Below are positions 1-6,813 of a stretch of 8,509 bases of DNA, piece by piece. Source of the stretch: Vermiphilus sp. (GTDB lineage: Bacteria; Ratteibacteria; UBA8468; B48-G9; JAFGKM01); NCBI GenBank assembly GCA_020722825.1, contig DYKC01000039.1:1-8509 (forward strand). The letters run 5' to 3'. The notes beneath the pieces are model-generated. The model was not told the origin of the DNA, ran no database searches, and saw only the letters and a program-made list of their open reading frames with translations. The position numbers were made by a program, and so were the translations under genes. The stretch's first letter is position 1; each line of letters begins with the position of its first letter.

Positions 1-13
1 GGGAGGTATTTTT

Positions 14-721
14 ATGGATAAAATAGTTTTTACGGCAGAAACAAGAGAAGATACTGGCAAGGGAGCGGCAAGAAAACTGAGAGCCGCAGGTTTCATCCCC
101 TGTGTTCTTTATGGAGCTGGACAGGAGCCTTGTTCCATCAAGATTGAGAAAAGAAGCGCGGAAAATATCATAAGGAAACTGGAATCTCACAACGTTATGG
201 TTGACCTTATCCTGAACAGGGGTGGAAAAGAAGAGATGATTAAAACCATGCTCAAGGATGTCCAGATAGAACCCATAAAATTGGACGTTTTACACCTTGA
301 TTTTTACAGGATACGGATGGATAAGCAAGTTAGGATGGAGGTCGCCGTTCATCTTGAAGGTGAAGCGCCCGGTGTGGAAAAAGGCGGAATACTGGAACAG
401 GAAATTAGAGAAATAGAGGTACAGGCTCTTCCTGATAGGATACCGTCAATGATAGTGGTTGATGTATCAAAACTGGATATAGGTGATTCTATCACGTTAC
501 AGGACATTGTTCTTCCAGAGGGGGTGGAAACAGTTGAGGATAAGGAAAAGATAGTAGTTACAGTCCTTGCGCCTAAGGCAGTGGAAGAAGAAAAACCTGC
601 AGAAGGAGAAGAAGGTGTTGAAAAAACAGCTGAAACTGTCACTGAGCCAGAAGTAATAAGTGAAAAAGAAGCGGCAGAGAGAAGGAAAGAAAAAGAAGCG
701 GAAAAAACAGAGAAACAGTGA
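14..721 (+). CDS. rplY: 50S ribosomal protein L25, long general-stress (Ctc/TL5) form
   Basis: This 235-residue protein binds 5S rRNA in the central protuberance of the large ribosomal subunit. The N-terminal L25 domain (about residues 4-95) shows GKGAARKLRAAGFIPCVLYG at 16-34 and the conserved block around DVQIEPIKLDVLHLDFYRI (82-100). The second Ctc/TL5 beta domain covers about 100-188, with VHLEGEAPGVEKGGILEQ near 112-129 and LPDRIPSMIVVDVSKLDIGDSI near 139-160. From about residue 189 the chain becomes a low-complexity Glu/Lys/Ala-rich tail to the end. Such tails are common in long Ctc proteins, vary between species and are probably disordered. A GGGAGG Shine-Dalgarno sequence at the left edge, seven bases before the ATG, supports the start. 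The gene overlaps pth by four bases, the usual rplY-pth pairing. The promoter and any upstream partner lie outside the window. Confidence 0.96.
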   Translation: MDKIVFTAETREDTGKGAARKLRAAGFIPCVLYGAGQEPCSIKIEKRSAENIIRKLESHNVMVDLILNRGGKEEMIKTMLKDVQIEPIKLDVLHLDFYRIRMDKQVRMEVAVHLEGEAPGVEKGGILEQEIREIEVQALPDRIPSMIVVDVSKLDIGDSITLQDIVLPEGVETVEDKEKIVVTVLAPKAVEEEKPAEGEEGVEKTAETVTEPEVISEKEAAERRKEKEAEKTEKQ

Positions 722-1278
722 AGATAATAGTTGGACTGGGAAACCCGGGAATCGCCTATGGCAGTACCAGACATAATGTAGGTTTCAGGGTTATTGATTT
801 GCTCAGAAAACGATATCCCCCTGAAAGGGTTATCAAACACCAGTATTACAGAATCTGGGAAACGAAAATAGAGAACTATCCTGCCATTCTGGGTAAACCC
901 AAAACATTTATGAATGAAAGCGGCATCGCCGTGAAGAAGATATATGAAAGGTTCAACGGCTCTTTGAAAGATTATCTGATTGTACATGATGACCTTGACA
1001 TCACTGTCGGCAGGATAAAGATCATTGCTGGCAAGGGACCCGGGGGACACAATGGCATCATCTCCATTATAAATGAACTTGCCAGCAAAGACTTCGTCAG
1101 GGTGCGCATAGGAATCGGCAGAGAAAAAAGAGGTAACTCGTATGTTGATTATGTTCTTTCACCCTTTCTGCCAGAAGAGAGAAGCCTGGTTGAAAAATCG
1201 CTTGAAAGGGCCTGTTCGGCAATAGAGGAAATTGTAACAGGCGGGCTGGAAAGAGCAATGAGCCTCTACAACGCGTAG
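718..1278 (+). CDS. pth: Peptidyl-tRNA hydrolase
   Basis: This cytoplasmic enzyme of 186 residues hydrolyses the ester bond of peptidyl-tRNAs that drop off the ribosome, recycling the tRNA. The start KIIVGLGNPG is the family signature. The catalytic set is complete: Asn9 in GLGNPG, the catalytic His19 in TRHNVGF, Asn66 in KPKTFMNESG, Asp91 in HDDLD, and Asn112 in GPGGHNG; SxxxYVL near 141-147 is also typical. Length matches the bacterial family. The start is GTG at 718-720. It overlaps the rplY stop as GTGA and no other start would give the expected N terminus. No good Shine-Dalgarno sequence precedes it, so translation is probably coupled to rplY by stop-restart. In many bacteria the next gene is ychF; here the series ends in a repeat-bearing gap and hppA follows instead. 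Confidence 0.97.
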   Translation: MKIIVGLGNPGIAYGSTRHNVGFRVIDLLRKRYPPERVIKHQYYRIWETKIENYPAILGKPKTFMNESGIAVKKIYERFNGSLKDYLIVHDDLDITVGRIKIIAGKGPGGHNGIISIINELASKDFVRVRIGIGREKRGNSYVDYVLSPFLPEERSLVEKSLERACSAIEEIVTGGLERAMSLYNA

Positions 1279-1299
1279 GGTTAACATTATCCGTCTCAC

Positions 1300-1396
1300 C
1301 CTTAAAGGGGAGGCAGTGTTCCTGATGAATGTCGGGCACGGTGGTGGCGAAGAAAACAGAAAAGCATCCCCAACCTGCACCTTCTCCCCAGAAAGG
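1300..1396. repeat. Degenerate long-range inverted repeat between pth and hppA
   Basis: Left arm 1300-1318 and right arm 1378-1396 pair as CCTT, GGGGAG and GTG against CAC, CTCCCC and AAGG. Two symmetric 3x3 mismatched stretches separate 13 paired bases, and about 59 bp lie between the arms. A smaller hairpin (1380-1387 with 1395-1402, 7 of 8 pairs, 7-nt loop) overlaps the right arm. The right arm read on the - strand resembles the sequence near 3541-3561 between hppA and the malic enzyme gene (CCTT, then GGGGAGAA, then AAGGTG). This suggests decayed copies of one dispersed palindromic element. There is no run of T, so it does not look like an intrinsic terminator. Short reading frames inside have no recognisable product. 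Confidence 0.45.
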
Positions 1397-1432
1397 CGAA
1401 GGAAAAGGTTATGGGGGTAAAGGAGTCTGCAA

Positions 1433-3520
1433 ATGGAAGGTATGGGAATACAAATTTTTACGATTGTGAGTGCACTTTTTGCGATTGGCTTTACGGGGCT
1501 GCTTGTACACAGGATAATGAAAAATAAAGAAGGGACCGCCGAGATGGTGGAGATAGCACAGGCAGTGAGAATTGGAGCAAAGGCCTACCTGATAAGACAA
1601 TACAAGGGAGTAGGCCTCTTTTTCGGTATCGCTTTTATACTCCTTCTTATCCTGACAAAATTCGGATATATGAACATCTTTGTCCCGTTTGCGTTCATAA
1701 CCGGTGGATTTTTTTCAGCACTTAGTGGTTACATCGGTATGACCGTCGCAACAAACTCTTCTGCCCGAACAACCTCGGCGGCAAAAAACTCCCTCAATGA
1801 TGCGCTGAAACTGGCATTCTCTTCGGGCCTGGTAATGGGGCTCATTGTGGTCGGGCTGGCTTTGTTCTTTATAGGGGTCTGGTACACGGTTGTAAGATGG
1901 TTCAGTATGAATAATGATTTTGGACTGGACTATGTCGCCTCAACTATGGTATGTTTCGGTATGGGTGCCAGCGCCCAGGCTCTCTTCGCAAGAGTCGGCG
2001 GAGGAATCTACACCAAGGGAGCTGATGTGGGAGCGGACCTCATAGGAAAGGTAGAGGCAGGCATCCCGGAAGATGACCCCCGCAATCCCGCAGTGATAGC
2101 AGACAACGTCGGTGACAACGTCGGCGATATTGCAGGAATGGGTGCCGATCTTTATGAATCCTATACCGGTTCAATCCTTGCAACGATGTCTCTTGCCACT
2201 GCCGCCGGACTTGGACTGAAAGGCATCTCCCTGCCTCTGGCAATAGCCTCTCTCGGGATCTTTGCTTCAGTCCTTGGCTCACTTATTGTCCGCGTAAAGG
2301 AAGAGGCAACCCAGTCCAACCTACTCATGGCTCTAAGGAAAGGCATATATGCCGCGGCAGTTATTGTAATAATTGCATCCTACTTCGCTATCACCAGAAT
2401 ACTCGGACAGGAATATAAAAGACTTTTCGGTTCTGTGCTCTGCGGTATCATCGCGGGCCTTTTAATAGGGTTTTTCACCGAGTATTTCACCTCTGACAGT
2501 TACAAGCCAACCAAGACCGTTGCCAGGTCATCCCTTACCGGACACGCCACTGTCATCATAGAGGGATTTGCAACAGGGATGGTATCCACCGCGGCACCGG
2601 TAATAACAATCGTTCTGGCAACAATAGGTGCATATATATTCGCAGGGGGATTACACCACCCACAGATAGGTCTTTACGGTATCGGACTTGCTGGTGTGGG
2701 TCTGTTGAGTACACTTGGCATAACCCTGGCAACCGATTCATACGGACCTGTGGCAGACAACGCCGGCGGCAATGCAGAGATGTCGCACCAGCCTCCGTTT
2801 GTAAGACAGAGAACGGATGCACTTGACGCCCTGGGTAACACAACCGCAGCAACAGGCAAAGGATTTGCAATAGGTTCTGCAGCATTAACAACCCTTGCTC
2901 TTATTGCATCCTTCAAGGAACAGGTTGTTCTTTTAGGAGGCAGTATAGACCTTTCAGTGATGAACGTAAGACTTCTCGCTGGCATATTCATAGGTGCGAT
3001 GTATCCGATGTATTTCTCTTCAATGGCAATCAGAGCGGTAGGCAGAACCGCTCAGGACATAGTTCAGGAGGTAAGAAAACAGTTCAGGGAAATCACAGGT
3101 CTGATGGAAGGTAAGGCAAAACCGGACTATGCAAAAGCAGTGGATATCTGCACAAAATCCGCACAAAAAGAGATACTGATTCCCTCAGTAATAACTATTT
3201 TACTACCCATCGCTGTTGGAATCCTTCTCGGGCTGGAGGCACTGCTGGGATTGCTCATAGGAGCACTTACATCTGGTTTCGTTGTTGCGGTAATGATGGC
3301 AAACGCAGGTGCCTCCTGGGACAATGCAAAGAAATATATAGAGAAGGGGAACTACGGGGGCAAGGGCACGGATGCACACAAGGCATCCGTTACAGGAGAT
3401 ACGGTAGGAGACCCATTTAAGGATACAGCAGGACCTTCACTGAACATCCTTATAAAACTTATGTCAATAGTCTCCATCGTTTTCGCATCCTTCATCCTGC
3501 ACACAACTATTTTTAGATAA
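1433..3520 (+). CDS. hppA: Membrane-bound, ion-pumping pyrophosphatase, K+-dependent type
   Basis: This polytopic inner-membrane enzyme of 695 residues (the usual length, with many hydrophobic segments) hydrolyses PPi and pumps H+ and/or Na+. PPi/Mg binding motifs are complete: DVGADLIGKVE at 198-208, the triple aspartate block DNVGDNVGD at 224-232, GADLYESY (Asp239, Glu242) at the ion gate, ATDSYGPVADNAGGNAEM near 433-450, and the C-terminal TDAHKASVTGDTVGDPFKDT (646-665). In GNTTAATGKG (468-477) the residue after GNTT is Ala472. K+-independent enzymes carry Lys there, so this belongs to the K+-dependent class by the known family rule. That class includes both Na+ and H+ pumps; the gate Glu242 is compatible with either, so the ion is not assigned. 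AGGAG at 1421-1425, seven bases before the ATG, supports the start. It likely recovers energy from biosynthetic PPi or runs in reverse. Confidence 0.97.
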   Translation: MEGMGIQIFTIVSALFAIGFTGLLVHRIMKNKEGTAEMVEIAQAVRIGAKAYLIRQYKGVGLFFGIAFILLLILTKFGYMNIFVPFAFITGGFFSALSGYIGMTVATNSSARTTSAAKNSLNDALKLAFSSGLVMGLIVVGLALFFIGVWYTVVRWFSMNNDFGLDYVASTMVCFGMGASAQALFARVGGGIYTKGADVGADLIGKVEAGIPEDDPRNPAVIADNVGDNVGDIAGMGADLYESYTGSILATMSLATAAGLGLKGISLPLAIASLGIFASVLGSLIVRVKEEATQSNLLMALRKGIYAAAVIVIIASYFAITRILGQEYKRLFGSVLCGIIAGLLIGFFTEYFTSDSYKPTKTVARSSLTGHATVIIEGFATGMVSTAAPVITIVLATIGAYIFAGGLHHPQIGLYGIGLAGVGLLSTLGITLATDSYGPVADNAGGNAEMSHQPPFVRQRTDALDALGNTTAATGKGFAIGSAALTTLALIASFKEQVVLLGGSIDLSVMNVRLLAGIFIGAMYPMYFSSMAIRAVGRTAQDIVQEVRKQFREITGLMEGKAKPDYAKAVDICTKSAQKEILIPSVITILLPIAVGILLGLEALLGLLIGALTSGFVVAVMMANAGASWDNAKKYIEKGNYGGKGTDAHKASVTGDTVGDPFKDTAGPSLNILIKLMSIVSIVFASFILHTTIFR

Positions 3521-3530
3521 CCTTTCCCGA

Positions 3531-3568
3531 TTAGCCTCAACCTTGAGGGGAGAAGAAGGTGAGGCTGA
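3531..3568 (+). promoter_or_regulatory. Hairpin in the hppA-malic enzyme gap that can mask a Shine-Dalgarno site
   Basis: AGCCTCA at 3533-3539 pairs perfectly with TGAGGCT at 3560-3566. After a single bulged A (3540), CCTT (3541-3544) pairs with AAGG (3556-3559), giving 11 canonical pairs around an 11-nt purine-rich loop. A G-U and an A-U pair can extend the base. The right arm contains AAGGTGAGG (3556-3564), the best ribosome-binding-like sequence before the GTG at 3572. No T tract follows, so a terminator is unlikely. It may be a regulatory hairpin, an mRNA-processing site, or another decayed copy of the GC-rich repeat seen before hppA. The structure is read directly from the sequence; any function is inferred. 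Confidence 0.5.
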
Positions 3569-3583
3569 TAGGTGCTTTCACCA

Positions 3584-4747
3584 ATGGACAACGATATCTA
3601 CGCCGAATCTATTCAACTGCATAAAAAAACAAGGGGTAAGTTAGAGATTAGGTCAAAGGTTCCCCTGGTAAATAAAAAAGACCTTTCACTTGCCTACACA
3701 CCTGGTGTGGCTGAACCCTGCAGAAAGATAAAAGGAGACAAATCACTTGTTTACAAATACACATCAAAATGGAATACTGTCGCAGTTGTAACAGACGGCA
3801 GTGCAGTCCTCGGACTGGGGAACATAGGAGCCGAAGCTGCCCTGCCGGTTATGGAAGGTAAGGCAATACTCTTTAAGGAATTTGGAGGTGTAGACGCCAT
3901 TCCCATCTGTATATCCAGTCAGGATACCAACGATATCATAAAAACAGTCTCTTTAATATCTCCTGGGTTTGGAGGTATAAACCTTGAGGATATATCTGCA
4001 CCGAGGTGCTTCACAATTGAAAAACGTCTGATAGAAACACTTTCCATCCCTGTCTTTCACGATGACCAGCACGGAACTGCAGTGGTCGTACTTGCAGCAC
4101 TCATAAATGCCCTGAAGGTCGTCAACAAAAAGATAGAGAGCGTCCGGGTTGTAATAAACGGTGCAGGAGCAGCAGGGATAGCAGTAACAAAATTTCTGTA
4201 TTATGCCGGGATAAGGAAAATAATGTTGTGTGATACAAAAGGCATTATATGCAGGGATAGAAAAGAGAATATGAACCCTGCCAAAGAAGAGGTTCTGAAA
4301 TACCTGCTCCCTTCAAAAAGCGGCTCCCTTGGGGATGCAATGAAGGATGCGGATGTACTGATAGGGGTCTCGGCTCCAGAATGCGTGAGCGAAGAGATGG
4401 TAAAGACGATGAACAAGAACTCTATAATTTTTGCAATGTCAAACCCTGTGCCTGAGATTATGCCTGAGAAGGCCAAAAAGGCCGGTGCTGCTGTCGTGGG
4501 CACAGGAAGAAGTGACTTTCAGAACCAGATAAACAACCTACTTGCCTTCCCCGGAATCTTCAGGGGCGTATTTGACGCCAGAGCATCAAGAATAACAGAA
4601 AAAATGAAAATGGCAGCCAGTTATGCAATTGCTGGATACATACCGGAAAACAAACTCTCCGCAGACTACATTATCCCTTCGCCTCTCGACAAAAATGTGG
4701 GCAGGAAGGTGGCTGAAAGCGTAGCCAAGGCATGGAGTTCCCTATAA
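3584..4747 (+). CDS. NAD(P)-dependent malic enzyme, short bacterial form
   Basis: This cytoplasmic enzyme oxidatively decarboxylates malate to pyruvate, reducing NAD+ or NADP+. Numbered from the ATG (387 residues): SLAYTPGVAEPCRKI holds the catalytic Tyr38; VTDGSAVLGLGNIG and MEGKAILFKEFGGVDAIP contain catalytic Lys93; LEDISAPRCF (Glu135, Asp136) and FHDDQHGTA (Asp161) bind metal. The Rossmann fold shows GAGAAG (193-198) with Asp217 at the end of the second strand; AMSNPVPE and GTGRSDFQNQ close the active site. There is no C-terminal phosphotransacetylase domain, unlike MaeB. A GTG at 3572 would add four residues and has a better ribosome site (AAGGTGAGG, inside the hairpin). I prefer ATG 3584 because family proteins usually begin near xxIYxxSLxLH; AGGTG at 3570-3574 could serve it. 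It may be cotranscribed with hppA. NAD versus NADP preference is not decided. Confidence 0.94.
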   Translation: MDNDIYAESIQLHKKTRGKLEIRSKVPLVNKKDLSLAYTPGVAEPCRKIKGDKSLVYKYTSKWNTVAVVTDGSAVLGLGNIGAEAALPVMEGKAILFKEFGGVDAIPICISSQDTNDIIKTVSLISPGFGGINLEDISAPRCFTIEKRLIETLSIPVFHDDQHGTAVVVLAALINALKVVNKKIESVRVVINGAGAAGIAVTKFLYYAGIRKIMLCDTKGIICRDRKENMNPAKEEVLKYLLPSKSGSLGDAMKDADVLIGVSAPECVSEEMVKTMNKNSIIFAMSNPVPEIMPEKAKKAGAAVVGTGRSDFQNQINNLLAFPGIFRGVFDARASRITEKMKMAASYAIAGYIPENKLSADYIIPSPLDKNVGRKVAESVAKAWSSL

Positions 4748-4761
4748 TCCTTAAAGAAAAC

Positions 4762-5190
4762 TCAAAACTCTTCCGTCTCAACATCCCTTTTTGAATCCAA
4801 ATAGTTCTGGAGTATTATCTGCGCTGAAAGTTTGTCTATGTGTTTCTTCCTCTTCCACCTGCTTATATCCGCCTGCAGTAAAATCGTTTCTGCCTGTTTG
4901 GAACTCAACCTTTCGTCAAAAGGGATAAAAGGGAGTGATATCCCACTCTGAATCTTTTCAATAAAAGCCATCGTTTTTTCAGCCTGCGCACCCATAGAAC
5001 CGTCCATACGCAGAGGCAGACCATAAACGACGCTTTCCACCTTATACTCTGATATAAACTCCTGGATTTTTTTTATTTCACTGCCATTACGTTCAATCTT
5101 GCCCAGACCTCTTGCTAGCATCTGTCCCTCATCGCTGACCGCAATACCTATCCTTCTTTCGCCGACATCCAGACATAATATCCTTTTCAT
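4762..5190 (-). CDS. ruvX: YqgF/RuvX family RNase H-fold nuclease (putative Holliday junction resolvase, pre-16S rRNA processing)
   Basis: This small cytoplasmic protein of 142 residues has the usual family length. Conserved blocks are LCLDVGERRIGIAVSD at 5-20, with acidic Asp8 of the RNase H-like active site; VVYGLPLRMDGSMG (54-67); PFDERLSS (90-97, Asp92 and Glu93); and HIDKLSAQIILQNYLD (117-132, Asp119). The family was first annotated as a resolvase; E. coli YqgF acts in processing the 5' end of 16S rRNA, so either role may apply. The gene is the last of the - strand series and converges on the malic enzyme gene with 14 bp between stops. The 63-bp gap after folP contains its own consensus promoter. 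The ATG at 5190 has no Shine-Dalgarno sequence and lies about where transcription should begin. Confidence 0.95.
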   Translation of the reverse strand: MKRILCLDVGERRIGIAVSDEGQMLARGLGKIERNGSEIKKIQEFISEYKVESVVYGLPLRMDGSMGAQAEKTMAFIEKIQSGISLPFIPFDERLSSKQAETILLQADISRWKRKKHIDKLSAQIILQNYLDSKRDVETEEF

Positions 5191-5198
5191 ACCAGTTT

Positions 5199-5228
5199 AT
5201 TATAAGTGATACCCCTCATCCTTGTCAA
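5199..5228 (-). promoter_or_regulatory. Perfect-consensus sigma70-type promoter for ruvX, near-leaderless
   Basis: On the - strand, TTGACA (5228-5223) is followed by an 18-bp spacer and TATAAT (5204-5199), both exact consensus hexamers. Only eight bases separate the -10 element from the ruvX ATG (5190). The start of transcription, normally about seven bases past the -10, would be near 5192, giving a leader of about 0-3 nt. No Shine-Dalgarno sequence lies between. The promoter sits wholly inside the gap between folP and ruvX, so ruvX can be expressed separately from the upstream genes. Confidence 0.82.
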
Positions 5229-5243
5229 CGGAACAACTGCGAC

Positions 5244-5255
5244 GAGGAATTCCTC
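5244..5255. repeat. Perfect 12-bp palindrome at the folP stop, upstream of the ruvX promoter
   Basis: GAGGAATTCCTC is an uninterrupted 12-bp palindrome that overlaps two bases of the folP stop codon and ends 15 bp upstream of the ruvX -35 box. Its position would suit an activator or operator site. A 12-bp palindrome partly in coding sequence can also arise by chance, so the structure is certain and the role is not. Confidence 0.3.
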
Positions 5256-6093
5256 AGGCAGATAGTATGGAGGAGGTGACTGTGAGGGCATGTCTTGTTT
5301 CCTTTACGTCGTGCACCCTGAAGATTGACGCACCCTTGGTGTAAGCTATAACCACAGAGGCAAGAGAACCTTCCTTACGTTCATCAGCAGGGATGTCATT
5401 CAGAATTTTTCCTATAAAGGACTTCCTTGATGTTCCTATGAGAACAGGGCGGTCCAGTTCTGCAAACCGGTCAAGATTATTCAGTATTGCAAGGTTATCC
5501 TCCAGTCTTTTTCCGAAGCCGATACCCGGGTCAACAACAACCTTCCGCAGGTTCATTCCTCTGTCCGAGAGCCATTTCAGTTTTTCTTCCAGAAACCCGT
5601 AGACCTCGGATACAACGTCCTGGTAAAAAGGGTTTTTCTGCATATCCGACGGGGTCCCCTGCATATGCATCAACACATATCCGCACCCTGAACCTTTAAC
5701 CACATCAAAAAGTTTTCTGTCAAGAGAAAAGGCAGAGATATCATTGACTATGGACGCTCCGGATTCAATGGCTTGTTCTGCCACTTGATGTTTGTAGGTA
5801 TCCACGGACAGGACAACATCCATCTCTCTGGCAAGGATTTTTATAAGTGGTACAATCCGTTCTATTTCCTCGCTCACAGAAATTTTCTGACTTCCTGGAC
5901 GTGTGGACTCTCCTCCTATGTCTATTATGTCCACACCCTCGGCAACCATCTTTTTTGCACGTTCTAGTGCACTATCACGATTGAAGTATCTACCGCCATC
6001 ATAAAAAGAGTCCGGTGTTACATTCAGTACCCCCATCAACAGGAAAGGCTTTACAGAAAGTGTCTTACCCCTAATTTCCCATCTCTTTTCCAT
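5254..6093 (-). CDS. folP: Dihydropteroate synthase
   Basis: This 279-residue TIM-barrel enzyme condenses p-aminobenzoate with dihydropterin pyrophosphate to make dihydropteroate, in folate synthesis. The motifs run in order: MGVLNVTPDSFYDGGRYF (20-37, Asn24 and Asp28), DIGGESTRPGSQ (58-69, the flexible loop), SVDTYK with Asp98, NDISAF (117-122), HMQGTP (143-148), DPGIGFGK (188-195), TSRKSFIG with Lys224 (221-228), and RVHDV (259-263), which contacts the phosphate. This is the canonical sulfonamide-target form. The ATG at 6093 lies inside the 3' end of the aldolase gene, giving a 23-bp overlap in another frame and hence likely translational coupling; only a weak GAAGAAA precedes it. The folP neighbours often found elsewhere (ftsH, glmM, folK) are absent. 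Confidence 0.97.
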   Translation of the reverse strand: MEKRWEIRGKTLSVKPFLLMGVLNVTPDSFYDGGRYFNRDSALERAKKMVAEGVDIIDIGGESTRPGSQKISVSEEIERIVPLIKILAREMDVVLSVDTYKHQVAEQAIESGASIVNDISAFSLDRKLFDVVKGSGCGYVLMHMQGTPSDMQKNPFYQDVVSEVYGFLEEKLKWLSDRGMNLRKVVVDPGIGFGKRLEDNLAILNNLDRFAELDRPVLIGTSRKSFIGKILNDIPADERKEGSLASVVIAYTKGASIFRVHDVKETRHALTVTSSILSA

Positions 6094-6748
6094 TTTTCTT
6101 CAGAATGGCTTTTCTATAATCCTCAGCCTCCATATTCTCCACCTCTTCAATCTCCCGCAGACTCAGATACTTAAGGTTCCCTACGGACATTCCCACAAAT
6201 ATAATCTTTGCGGTTTCTTCCACCAGCCAGCTCCTGGCAAATGCCTCTTTCAGGGTTTCGCCTATACACACTGCCCCATGATTCTTTAAGAGAACCACAT
6301 TACATCCTTTTATCTTCTCAACAACTGCCTTTCTTATCTCCTCTCCGCCGGGCTGAACGTAGTCAACCACAGGGACCTCCCTGCCGAGCAAAGCCACATA
6401 ATCCGGGAAAACCGGCTTGAAACGGACACCAGCCGAGATCAGCCCGATGGTCACCGGAGGGTGCGTATGTATTACAGATTTTATATCCTCTCTTTCCATA
6501 TAGATACCCAGGTGCATAGATGTTTCACAGGTGGGCCTCAGGTTTCCGTAAACCTTGCCTGTTTTCAAGTCTATCTTCACCCACTCATCTTCTCTTATTT
6601 CATTAAGAGGAAATCCGCTCGGGGAGAGATAGACATAATTGCCTTCCCTTGCACTTATGTTTCCCCCGGGACCGGCTGCAAGCCCCTTCTCCACAACCTT
6701 TTTCCCATATTCTGTCAGATGTTTCCTTATATCTTGTTGAGTAGACAT
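6071..6748 (-). CDS. Class II aldolase/adducin family protein, L-fuculose-phosphate aldolase-like
   Basis: This probable zinc-dependent sugar-phosphate aldolase or epimerase of 225 residues is close to FucA length. Visible family features are GPGGNIS (26-32), LSPSG (41-45) for phosphate binding, PTCETSMHLGIY with the likely catalytic Glu75, the zinc ligands His94 and His96 in VIHTHPP, and the third zinc ligand His157 in LLKNHGAVCIG. The C-terminal stretch (about 192-225) is charged and has no motif I can place. The family splits fuculose-, rhamnulose-, ribulose- or 5-deoxyribulose-type phosphates, and the exact substrate cannot be read here. No kinase or isomerase gene lies nearby. The gene overlaps folP by 23 bp, so a folate-related or general salvage role is possible but unproven. 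GGGAG about ten bases before the ATG at 6748 can act as ribosome site. Confidence 0.9.
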   Translation of the reverse strand: MSTQQDIRKHLTEYGKKVVEKGLAAGPGGNISAREGNYVYLSPSGFPLNEIREDEWVKIDLKTGKVYGNLRPTCETSMHLGIYMEREDIKSVIHTHPPVTIGLISAGVRFKPVFPDYVALLGREVPVVDYVQPGGEEIRKAVVEKIKGCNVVLLKNHGAVCIGETLKEAFARSWLVEETAKIIFVGMSVGNLKYLSLREIEEVENMEAEDYRKAILKKNGKEMGN

Positions 6749-6763
6749 TTTTTGTTGTCTCCC

Positions 6764-6812
6764 AAATCCCCCTTAAATTCCCCCTTTGCTAAAGGAGGAA
6801 ACAGAGGGATTT
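6764..6812. repeat. 49-bp nested palindromic repeat (MITE/REP-like)
   Basis: Outer arms AAATCCC (6764-6770) and GGGATTT (6806-6812) pair perfectly. An inner stem, TTCCCCCTTT (6778-6787) with AAAGGAGGAA (6791-6800), has 9 of 10 pairs around a GCT loop. From memory, nearly identical sequences occur as dispersed intergenic repeats in several bacterial phyla. It lies just upstream of the aldolase gene and begins where a decayed gene fragment stops (6814), which suggests it marks an insertion or deletion endpoint. No T tract follows on either strand as a terminator would need. It is probably cotranscribed as part of the aldolase leader. Confidence 0.75.
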
Positions 6813-6813
6813 T

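Noticed and set aside
349..1050. Long open frame on the - strand across the rplY-pth junction (233 codons)
   Set aside because: It lies opposite two certain genes, has a Ser/Thr-rich composition typical of an antisense shadow, and shows no recognisable motif.
1325..1420. Short ATG-started frame within the pth-hppA gap
   Set aside because: The translation is biased repeat-type sequence, spans the inverted repeat arm and has no convincing ribosome site.
4748..4761. Possible bidirectional terminator between the convergent malic enzyme and ruvX genes
   Set aside because: The 14-bp gap contains no hairpin, and none with a T tract was seen in the adjoining gene ends, so no terminator is called.
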